Assembly (NCBI RefSeq): GCF_028993575.1
Contig: NZ_CP118615.1
Location: 992,001-1,056,000 of the forward strand
Direction of reading: 5' to 3'
Length of the DNA stretch: 64,000 bases
Origin: Micromonospora cathayae
GTDB taxonomy: Bacteria; Actinomycetota; Actinomycetes; Mycobacteriales; Micromonosporaceae
Shown: in pieces, positions 57,992-64,000 of the stretch
Position numbering within the stretch: the stretch's first letter is position 1
Layout: each line of letters starts with the position of its first letter
Position numbers and translations under genes: made by a program
Notes under the pieces: generated by a model
The model's input: the letters and a program-made list of their open reading frames with translations, nothing else
What the model was told of the DNA's origin: nothing
Database searches by the model: none

Positions 57992-58083
57992 AAAGGCCCC
58001 CCGTGCACCCGTCAGAGCCCGCTTATCCTTGCTGCCTTCCGGCCCTGGGGAGGTTCACGAGATGCACGCCGCACGGGGGGTAG
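57992..58083 (-). ncRNA. ffs: signal recognition particle RNA, small (4.5S-like) type
   Basis: On the minus strand the sequence has the conserved apical core GGGCCGGAAGGCAGCAAGG (GGAAGG tetraloop region and the asymmetric loop AGCA), flanked by long complementary arms (CCCCCCGTGC at 57997-58006 pairs with 58071-58080). It is the SRP RNA that binds Ffh and targets membrane proteins. The ends are approximate. It lies upstream of dnaX, as in many actinobacteria. Confidence 0.92.
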
Positions 58084-58163
58084 CCCCAGCCTACCCGACC
58101 CCGGAACGATCTTCAGGGGGTGGTGGGGTGAACCACCCGGACGGGACCTGTATCCTGATCGGC

Positions 58164-58248
58164 GGAGGATTCGCCTAGAGGCCTAGGGCGCACGCTTGGA
58201 AAGCGTGTTGGGTTAACACCCTCACGAGTTCGAATCTCGTATCCTCCG
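58164..58248 (+). tRNA. tRNA-Ser (anticodon GGA)
   Basis: Acceptor GGAGGAT pairs with ATCCTCC. The anticodon stem CACGC/GCGTG encloses TTGGAAA (anticodon GGA). A long variable arm (TTGGGTTAACACCCTC) marks a serine tRNA, and the T-arm is ACGAG-TTCGAAT-CTCGT. CCA is not encoded. Confidence 0.97.
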
Positions 58249-58271
58249 CTCGTCTGAGCAGCGTAAACGAA

Positions 58272-58301
58272 CAGGGCCGGCCCCATCGGGTGCCGGCCCT
58301 G
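58272..58301. terminator. hairpin terminator after tRNA-Ser
   Basis: CAGGGCCGGC (58272-58281) pairs perfectly with 58292-58301 across a 10-base loop. It serves the tRNA and the convergent small gene at 58324. Confidence 0.85.
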
Positions 58302-58323
58302 AGTCGTACCCGCTGCGGAACGC

Positions 58324-58575
58324 TCAGCGGGGCAGGCGCCGGGTGCAGGGTCCGTCGTGGTCGGGCCGCAGTAGGCAGCGGCAGCCGCTGGGCAGCAGGC
58401 GCGGGCAGAAGGCGGCCTGCCGTACCACCGGATCGTCGGCTGCGGCGACGGTGGCCTCGTCGCACTCGACCAGGCGGTGGAAGCTCAGCGAACGCGCGAT
58501 GACCCGGGCGACCCGCGCGGCGGTGTCCAGGTCGTCCGCCACCACCGGCAACTGGATCAGGAAACGACGACCCAT
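58324..58575 (-). CDS. small protein with C-x9-C-x5-H-x3-C motif, paralogue
   Basis: The 83-residue protein has GRRFLIQLPVVADDLDTAAR, DEATVAAADDP, and at the end FCPRLLPSGCRC followed by LLRPDHDGPC. The Cys and His spacing C-x9-C-x5-H-x3-C is identical to the 157-residue protein encoded at 12318-12791. A zinc site is likely. The ATG shares a base with the stop of the XRE regulator (TGATG), so the two are coupled. Function unknown. Confidence 0.75.
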   Translation of the reverse strand: MGRRFLIQLPVVADDLDTAARVARVIARSLSFHRLVECDEATVAAADDPVVRQAAFCPRLLPSGCRCLLRPDHDGPCTRRLPR

Positions 58576-59789
58576 CAGGTCACCCCCAGGGCGCCGGCCA
58601 GGCGCGCCACGTCGACCGTGGCCGGTCCGCCGCGCGCCACGGCGGCGATCACCGTACGGACGAATGGCCGGGACCGGATCTCGGCCGGCGCGATGCGGTC
58701 GGCGTCGACCAGGCGGCGGCCGGCGGCAGCCAGCTCACCGACCTGGAGGTACGCCCGCGCGGCGTCGACCAGGTGCGCGGCGCGACGTTCGGCCGGCAGC
58801 CGTGCCCACCGATCCCCCTGGCCGGTGATCTTCTCGTGTCGGGTGATCGCGTCTGCGGCGTCACCGAGTTCCACCGCCGCCGCGACCCGGGCCAGTTCGA
58901 CGGCGGTACGGCCGAAGCCCGTCCAGTGGTGGTCATGCCCCTCCCCGACCAGGTCGGCGATCTCGGCCGCCTGGCCGGTGAGTTCGTGCACGCCGGACGG
59001 GTCGCCTCGGCTGGCCGCCGCCAATGCTGCCTGGAGCAGCAACGTCCCGGCCACCGACAACTCCCCCGCCGTGCTGTCGTCCGGGTTCGGGGCGGCGATC
59101 GAGTGGGCGGCGGCGAGCGCCACCGCCATCGCCAGCCGGTCCCCTCGGAGAGCCCGTAACGACTGGGCCAGCGGGATCGCGGCGACGGCGGCGAGCAGTG
59201 GATCACCGGCGGCCACCGCCAGCGCCCGGTCGGCGGCCAGCCAGGCCAGGTCGGCCTGCCCGAGCTTGACCAGCACCGACGAGGTGACCCGGTAGACCTG
59301 CACCAGCAGGTCCGCCGGGTGCGCCGGCTGTGCGGCGTGGGCGCGCTGCACGTCACGAAGCAGGCCAGGCAGTACCCGCAGCAGTTGCGGATAGTGCGCG
59401 TGCTGGTACGTCAACCAGGCATGCCCCACCCGTCGGCGCAGCTCCGCGACCGGCACCGTCGGCTGGTGGGGTGTGCGTCCGGGTGGGGTGAAGTCGTACC
59501 GGGCGAGGGCGGCCCGGACCGCGTCGACCTGGCGGCTGTCGGCGGTGGTGTCCCCCTCGGCTGCGGGCGGCAGGGACCGGCCGAGCAGCACCGTCGGGTC
59601 GACGCGAAGCGCCTCGGCCACCTCCCGGACGACCGAGAGCCGATCCAGGGCGCGGACTCCCCGTTCGACCTTGTCGACCCAGCTCTTGGACTTGCCGAGC
59701 CGGTCGGCCAACATCTGCTGCGTCATGCGTCGCCGGGCCCGCCAGTGCGCCACCCGCCGCCCGATCGGCAGCTCGGCGACGGTCACCAC
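58575..59789 (-). CDS. XRE-family regulator with TPR-like C-terminus, paralogue B
   Basis: The 404-residue protein matches the regulator encoded at 23903-25102 over its whole length: LPIGRRVAHWRARRRMTQQM, then ADRLGKSKSWVDKVERGVR, LVKLGQADLAWLAADRAL and VGEGHDHHWTGFGRTAVELA. It has the helix-turn-helix at the N-terminus and TPR-like repeats after. The GTG start at 59789 overlaps the upstream DivIVA-like gene by seven bases. The start could also be the next GTG. Confidence 0.85.
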   Translation of the reverse strand: MVTVAELPIGRRVAHWRARRRMTQQMLADRLGKSKSWVDKVERGVRALDRLSVVREVAEALRVDPTVLLGRSLPPAAEGDTTADSRQVDAVRAALARYDFTPPGRTPHQPTVPVAELRRRVGHAWLTYQHAHYPQLLRVLPGLLRDVQRAHAAQPAHPADLLVQVYRVTSSVLVKLGQADLAWLAADRALAVAAGDPLLAAVAAIPLAQSLRALRGDRLAMAVALAAAHSIAAPNPDDSTAGELSVAGTLLLQAALAAASRGDPSGVHELTGQAAEIADLVGEGHDHHWTGFGRTAVELARVAAAVELGDAADAITRHEKITGQGDRWARLPAERRAAHLVDAARAYLQVGELAAAGRRLVDADRIAPAEIRSRPFVRTVIAAVARGGPATVDVARLAGALGVT

Positions 59790-60112
59790 CGGTACAGGGC
59801 ACGGTGGTTACGGATACGGGCCTGCTCGGACTGCCACCGCCGCAGCGCGTCCTTGACCTGTGCGGTCTCCCGGCGGGCCCGCTCGGCGGCCTCCTGGGCG
59901 GCGGCCAACTCCAGCGCGACCCGGTCGAGGAAACGCCGCACGTCCTCCGGGTCCAGACCACGCCGGCCGAGGCGCGTACACCGGAACCTGCGGTCGCGGA
60001 CCTGCGCCGGGTAGAGCGGCAGACAGTACCGGGACCGGTAGGGAACGCCGTCGGCCAGCCGATGCCGGGCGGCGGCACGCCGACCGAAGAGTCGTCCGAT
60101 GAGGTCTGTCAC
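59783..60112 (-). CDS. DivIVA-domain coiled-coil protein
   Basis: The 109-residue protein has the DivIVA-like segment RFRCTRLGRRGLDPEDVRRF followed by a coiled coil of about 45 residues (LAAAQEAAERARRETAQVKD). DivIVA proteins mark cell poles and septa, but this one is very short and could be a regulator's partner. It overlaps the XRE regulator start, and the arrangement parallels the small helical protein before the paralogous regulator at 23.7 kb. Confidence 0.78.
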   Translation of the reverse strand: MTDLIGRLFGRRAAARHRLADGVPYRSRYCLPLYPAQVRDRRFRCTRLGRRGLDPEDVRRFLDRVALELAAAQEAAERARRETAQVKDALRRWQSEQARIRNHRALYRW

Positions 60113-60245
60113 GGGAACCTGCCTTTCGACGTACGCCGGGAGGAGGGGCGGATCCGTGGTAGTCGCTGGAAGTTCCTCGGGCAGATCCCGGCTGCTGTTA
60201 TCGCAGTTCCCGCAACCGGGATCTCACCCTCAGTCCCCGCTGGTT

Positions 60246-60342
60246 TGCCGACCGTGAGGACCCGTTGACCAACCTGCCATGGCTATCCATTGATAGTCAA
60301 GCTCTGTCCATGGGTGGTTCACTCTCAGGTGCCGACCGTGAG
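60246..60342. promoter_or_regulatory. divergent control region of GntR-like gene
   Basis: A 13-bp direct repeat TGCCGACCGTGAG occurs at 60246-60258 and 60330-60342. Between them are TTGACC (60265-60270) and the imperfect palindrome TTGATAGTCAA (60290-60300), which resembles GntR-family operators. The region is AT-richer than its surroundings and probably controls both divergent units. Confidence 0.4.
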
Positions 60343-60354
60343 AGGAACCGACCA

Positions 60355-60588
60355 GTGCCACCGCAGTACGCCTATCAACGCGTTGCCGAAGACCTGACCC
60401 GGCGAATCAAGTCCGGAGAGTTTCCACCGGGCTCCCGACTGCCCAGCCGCGCTCAGCTTTGTGAGGAGTACGAGGTCTCCAGCTTTGTGGCCGACCGCGT
60501 CTTCCTGATCTTGAAGATGAACGGCCTCACCGATTCGCTCCCCGGTGCCGGCGTCTACGTCAAGGAGAGCGGAACGGCCGAGGGGTGA
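60355..60588 (+). CDS. minimal GntR-family DNA-binding protein
   Basis: The 77-residue protein is only the GntR winged helix: YAYQRVAEDLTRRIKSGEFP, then GSRLPSRAQLCEEYEVSSFV, then LPGAGVYVKE. It has no effector domain. Such mini-GntR proteins often occur on integrative elements or beside other regulators. The GTG at 60355 is tentative; ATG 60310 and TTG 60265 would extend it. It is followed 12 bases later by a small excisionase-like gene. Confidence 0.78.
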   Translation: MPPQYAYQRVAEDLTRRIKSGEFPPGSRLPSRAQLCEEYEVSSFVADRVFLILKMNGLTDSLPGAGVYVKESGTAEG

Positions 60589-60600
60589 GGCGTCCGACCG

Positions 60601-60819
60601 ATGGGGGTCCGGAGGAAGAGGCTGTACGGGGCGCAAGAGCTTCGAGAACGCTTGGGTGTGTCGCGGACCCGCGTGCTGCAACTCATCGCACGACCGGACT
60701 TCCCCGAGCCCTACGAGCGACTGGCGGGCGGGGCGATCTGGCTGGCAGCGGACGTTGAGCGCTGGATCGCGGAACACCAACCCTGGAAGCTCGACGAACG
60801 CGCCGACGAAGAGGGATGA
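60601..60819 (+). CDS. AlpA/excisionase-like helix-turn-helix protein
   Basis: The 72-residue protein has a MerR-like/AlpA-type winged helix (LYGAQELRERLGVSRTRVLQ), followed by PDFPEPYERLAGGAIWLAAD and VERWIAEHQP. It resembles excisionases and small regulators. No integrase is nearby, so a direct role in excision is not supported. It is in the same unit as the GntR-like gene. Confidence 0.75.
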   Translation: MGVRRKRLYGAQELRERLGVSRTRVLQLIARPDFPEPYERLAGGAIWLAADVERWIAEHQPWKLDERADEEG

Positions 60820-60995
60820 CGCTCCCGTAGTGCGGGTCGTTTGCGGCAAGCTGGGCGTACGCAGCGGCTTTCTGGCAGCTCAGCTACACGACACGCCGAA
60901 CGGATTACACCTCATCTGTCAGCAACCGTCGTCCTGCCACCGAACCCGCCGACGCACTCCCCCGGTGCCGGCACGCACGTGACGAAGATCCGGGC

Positions 60996-61670
60996 CTACT
61001 CGCCCGGGGCCACCAGCCCCGACTCGTACGCGAACACCACCGCCTGGGCGCGGTCGCGCAGGTCGAGCTTGGTGAAGATGCGGCTGACGTGCGTCTTCAC
61101 CGTCTGCTCGGCCAGGATCAGCGTCTCCGCGATCTCCGCGTTGGACCGGCCCCGCGCCACCAGGACGAGTACCTCGGTCTCGCGCTCGGTCAGCGCCTTG
61201 AGCCGCAGCGCGGGCCGGCCCCGGGTCACCGGACGCTGCCGGACGAAGTCGGCGATGAGCCGACGGGTCACCGAAGGGGCGAGCAGCGCGTCACCGGAGG
61301 CCACGATGCGTACCGCCGCGATGAGGTCGGCCGGTGGCGCGTCCTTGAGCAGGAATCCGCTCGCGCCCGCCCGTAGCGCCTCGTAGACGTAGTCGTCGAT
61401 GTCGAACGTGGTGAGCATCAGCACGCGCGGCCGGTGCGCCACTCCCGGCGGGGGCGAGAGGAGACGGCGGGCCGCCTCCAGGCCGTCCATCTCGGGCATC
61501 CGGACGTCCATCAGTACGACGTCGGGGCGGGTGCGCCGGCTGAGGTCGACGCCCTGCGCGCCGTCGGGGGCCTCGCCCACCACGTCGATGTCGCTCTGCG
61601 CGGCCAGCAGCGCGGCGAAGCCGGCCCGTACCATCGCCTGGTCATCGACGATGATGACGCGCGTCGTCAC
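60996..61670 (-). CDS. NarL/LuxR-family response regulator
   Basis: The 224-residue protein has a receiver domain with the acidic pair Asp9-Asp10, the phosphoacceptor Asp55 (VVLMDVRMPEMDG) and a Thr/Lys switch (LMLTTFD and LLKDAPP). A LuxR-type DNA-binding domain follows (LTERETEVLVLVARGRSNAE). Its start overlaps the stop of the sensor kinase gene (ATGA). It probably controls the desaturase operon and others. Confidence 0.93.
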   Translation of the reverse strand: MTTRVIIVDDQAMVRAGFAALLAAQSDIDVVGEAPDGAQGVDLSRRTRPDVVLMDVRMPEMDGLEAARRLLSPPPGVAHRPRVLMLTTFDIDDYVYEALRAGASGFLLKDAPPADLIAAVRIVASGDALLAPSVTRRLIADFVRQRPVTRGRPALRLKALTERETEVLVLVARGRSNAEIAETLILAEQTVKTHVSRIFTKLDLRDRAQAVVFAYESGLVAPGE

Positions 61671-62884
61671 GTGAGGTCCCTTCCGTCCAGGGGAACGTTC
61701 AGGGGAACGTCCAGCGGCAGTTGGGCGGCCACCCGGAACCCGCCGTCCGGCAGTGGTCCCGCGTCGAGGGTGCCGCCGAGGATCCGTACCCGCTCGCGCA
61801 TGCCGACCAGGCCGTGCCCGGTGTCGCCCACCTCCAGCGGCGCGGCGGGCGGCACGGGCGACGGCCCGTTGACGACGAGCACGGTGAGCAGTTTCCCGTC
61901 CTCCGTCACCGACACCTGCGTCGGCGCGCCCGGCGCGTGCCGCACGACGTTCGCCAGGGCCTCCTGGACGATGCGGTACGCGGCCAGCCCGTGCGCCTCG
62001 GGCACGTCGGCGTCGCAGGGGGTGAACTCCACCGGTACTCCCGCCCGCGCCGTCGCCTCCGCCAGCTGCCCGATCCGGTTCAGGCCCGGCTGGGGGGCGA
62101 GTTCGCCGTGCGTCTCCTCGTTCCGCAGTACGCCGAGGAGCCGCCGCATCTCACCGAGCGACCGGCGGGCGGTCGACGCGATGGACGCGAACTCCTCCTG
62201 CACGTCCGGCGGCAACCCGTGCAGGCGGTACGCCGCGGTGCCCGCCTGCACGGTGATGACGGACATGTGGTGTGCCACCACGTCGTGCAGCTCACGGGCG
62301 ATGCGGGCGCGTTCCTCCAGCAGCGTCCGCCGACCGCGCTCGGCCTCGCTGATGGTCTCCTGCTCGGTCAGCCTGCGCTGCACCTCGTACCGTTCGCGGA
62401 GCGCCCCGGCGAGCAGGAGCGCGACGCCGCTGAGAATGACCATCAGGGTGCCGCTGCCCGTGCCGCCGGGCGCGACGAGCCCCAGGCCGACGCCGGCAGC
62501 CGCCGTCGCCAGCCACACCAGCAGCAGCGTCCGGCGCGGCTCGCGCAGGCCGAGGGCGAGGCAGAGGCCGACGTACCCGATGATCTGCGGGGGCGGGAAC
62601 GGCCATACGAGCCGCTCGTCGAACCCGACGGCGAGCAGCAGGAGCGCCGTGGCCACGTCAGCGCCGAAGATCACGTACCAGGCTTGCAGCGGGCGGACGA
62701 CGGCGAGCAGCAGCGGTACCGTCTGCGCGACGGCCAGCCCGCTCGCGACGCCGCCGTTCAGGCCGTAGTCGGCGCTGAGCACGTGGATGGTGGTGGGCAG
62801 CAGGGCGACGGACAGCACGAACGCCACGGCCCACGGCAGCGGTCGTACCCACCGGTGTGCGGCCCCCGCGAGCAGTGCGCGCAT
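61667..62884 (-). CDS. sensor histidine kinase, HisKA_3 type
   Basis: The 405-residue protein has about five to six transmembrane helices (residues 15-165). A dimerisation/phosphoacceptor segment follows with ERARIARELHDVVAHHMSVI (His200), then an ATP-binding domain (RIVQEALANVVRHAPG, GHGLVGMRERV). AGGAGG precedes the ATG at 62884; an upstream ATG at 62926 lacks such a site. There is no extracellular sensor domain, so the membrane itself may be sensed, as in DesK. It pairs with the downstream regulator. Confidence 0.9.
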   Translation of the reverse strand: MRALLAGAAHRWVRPLPWAVAFVLSVALLPTTIHVLSADYGLNGGVASGLAVAQTVPLLLAVVRPLQAWYVIFGADVATALLLLAVGFDERLVWPFPPPQIIGYVGLCLALGLREPRRTLLLVWLATAAAGVGLGLVAPGGTGSGTLMVILSGVALLLAGALRERYEVQRRLTEQETISEAERGRRTLLEERARIARELHDVVAHHMSVITVQAGTAAYRLHGLPPDVQEEFASIASTARRSLGEMRRLLGVLRNEETHGELAPQPGLNRIGQLAEATARAGVPVEFTPCDADVPEAHGLAAYRIVQEALANVVRHAPGAPTQVSVTEDGKLLTVLVVNGPSPVPPAAPLEVGDTGHGLVGMRERVRILGGTLDAGPLPDGGFRVAAQLPLDVPLNVPLDGRDLT

Positions 62885-62931
62885 GCGTGCCTCCTGCTGC
62901 GGGCGTTCCCCCGACGCCCAGGTCATGGACC

Positions 62932-63969
62932 TCACCCTACGGTCGGCGGGACGCGCAGCGGTTCCCCCACCTCGTGCATGTGCCGCAGGGCCTGCCGGTA
63001 GGAGTCGACGAGGCCGGTCTCCGTGTAGGGGATGCCGAGGTCGCGGCAGTGGGCCTGCACCAGCGGCTGCGCGAGCCTCAGGTTCGGGCGGGGCATGTTG
63101 GGGAACAGGTGGTGCTCGATCTGGTAGTTCAGGCCGCCGAGGAACCAGTCGGTGAGGACGCCGCCCCGGACGTTGCGGGAGGTGAGAACCTGCCGGCGCA
63201 GGTGTCCCCACTTCTCGCCGTCCGGGTCGGGCATCTCCATCCCCTTGTGGTTGGGCGCGAAGGCCATGCCCAGGTGCAGCCCGAACAGGGCCTGGTGGAT
63301 CGCGGCGAAGACGAGGGCGTGGGCGAGCGGCATGGTGGTCAGCAGCAGGGTGAGGTAACCGACGAGGTGAGCGACGATGAGCGCGCTCTCCACCAGGCGC
63401 TCGCGGCCGGTCCGCCGGCGCAGGTACCGGATCCCGTTCACCTTCAGGGCGACGCCTTCGAGGAGGGTGAGCGGGAAGAAGAGCCATGCCTGGTGGCGGG
63501 TGAGCCAGGCGCGGAAGCCGGTACGGCCGGCGGCCTGCCAGCCGGTGAACACGAGGACGTCCGCGGCGACGTCCGGGTCCTTGTCGACGTGGTTGGGGTT
63601 GGCATGGTGGCGGTTGTGCTTGTCGTTCCACCATCCGTAGCTCATGCCGAGCAGCAGGTTGCCGTGGATCAGCCCGATGCGGCGGTTCGTGGCCCGGTCA
63701 CCGCTGATCTGGGCGTGGCCGGCGTCGTGTCCGATGAACGCCGTCCGGGCGCACAGGACGGCGAGGACGGGGGCGAGCCCGAGCACCCACCACGAGTCGC
63801 CGGTCACCGCCATGGCGGTGACGACGGCGGCCAGGCCGAGCGCGTTGGTCACGATGGTCCGCGCGTACCAGCCGGTGCGCCGGCCGAGCAGCCCCCGTTC
63901 CCGTACGTCGTGCAGCAGGGGCGTGAACTCGCTGGCCGGGGAGATGGTGGTACTCCTGGGTCCGGACAT
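62932..63969 (-). CDS. membrane fatty acid desaturase
   Basis: The 345-residue protein has the three histidine boxes of acyl desaturases: HDAGH (81-85), HNRHH (118-122) and QIEHH near the C-terminus, with hydrophobic segments between. The QIEHH form is typical of front-end or linoleoyl-CoA-type desaturases. It should introduce a double bond into membrane lipid acyl chains. It lies 47 bases upstream of the sensor kinase gene on the same strand. Confidence 0.92.
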   Translation of the reverse strand: MSGPRSTTISPASEFTPLLHDVRERGLLGRRTGWYARTIVTNALGLAAVVTAMAVTGDSWWVLGLAPVLAVLCARTAFIGHDAGHAQISGDRATNRRIGLIHGNLLLGMSYGWWNDKHNRHHANPNHVDKDPDVAADVLVFTGWQAAGRTGFRAWLTRHQAWLFFPLTLLEGVALKVNGIRYLRRRTGRERLVESALIVAHLVGYLTLLLTTMPLAHALVFAAIHQALFGLHLGMAFAPNHKGMEMPDPDGEKWGHLRRQVLTSRNVRGGVLTDWFLGGLNYQIEHHLFPNMPRPNLRLAQPLVQAHCRDLGIPYTETGLVDSYRQALRHMHEVGEPLRVPPTVG

Positions 63970-64000
63970 GGGGGCACTCCTGTCTTCGGTGGACGAGGTG

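Noticed and set aside
58164..60819. Integrative element at tRNA-Ser
   Set aside because: Small regulators resemble those of integrative elements, but no integrase, replication or transfer gene and no repeated attachment sequence is visible.

Overview
This window looks like a chromosomal segment of a high-GC actinobacterium, most likely Micromonosporaceae (Micromonospora or a close relative). The evidence is the very high GC content, frequent GTG starts, a WhiB-family Fe-S regulator, a class A PBP with a PASTA domain, an actinobacterial-type LeuA, and paralogous XRE/TPR regulators. I see no prophage, insertion sequence, CRISPR array or recognisable biosynthetic gene cluster. The family-level assignment is inference; no 16S rRNA gene is present.

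Layout. 0-7 kb: the end of an acyl-CoA dehydrogenase gene, a membrane protein overlapping an amino-acid-binding lipoprotein, a secreted S33 tripeptidyl aminopeptidase, a receptor-type Ser/Thr kinase and small membrane proteins. 7-21 kb: a stress and cell-wall locus with the gene order and strands of Mycobacterium tuberculosis Rv3677c-Rv3683 (MBL hydrolase, RidA, DUF4177 protein, two ArsA-like ATPases, WhiB4/WblA, PonA2-like PBP, metallophosphoesterase). Here the MBL gene is translationally coupled to a large adenylate cyclase/ATPase/TPR protein. 20.97 kb: tRNA-Pro(CGG). 21-27.5 kb: accessory region with an HD hydrolase, two XRE-type regulators with small partner genes, an imine-reductase-like enzyme divergent from a MerR regulator, and an AhpD-like protein that seems to start at ATC.

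27.5-38 kb: a secreted CBM2-GH30 glycanase, an AraC/GyrI regulator, a glycosyltransferase, a secreted 5'-nucleotidase, an orphan 66-residue gene, a gamma-glutamylcyclotransferase-like protein and a GGDEF protein. 38-44 kb: the aspartate and leucine pathway genes lysC-asd and leuA. lysC has an internal start for a beta subunit, and leuA is preceded by a 23-codon leader peptide containing Leu-Leu-Leu and overlapping a hairpin. 44-53 kb: an MFS exporter, a secreted HNH-type lipoprotein and a five-gene dipeptide ABC operon. 53-58.3 kb: recR, ybaB and dnaX, the SRP RNA and tRNA-Ser(GGA). 58.3-64 kb: a second XRE/TPR module, two mini-regulators, and a desaturase/sensor kinase/response regulator operon resembling des-desKR.

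Most interesting observations. (i) At least seven genes have short tandem or near-tandem duplications that span or abut their stop codon. (ii) A small protein plus XRE/TPR regulator plus small Cys-rich protein arrangement occurs twice. The Cys-rich gene of the second copy has a paralogue at 12.3 kb with an identical C-x9-C-x5-H-x3-C spacing. (iii) A leuA attenuator is visible. (iv) At least eight genes show a leaderless layout, with a -10-like hexamer 6-7 nt before a GTG or ATG start.
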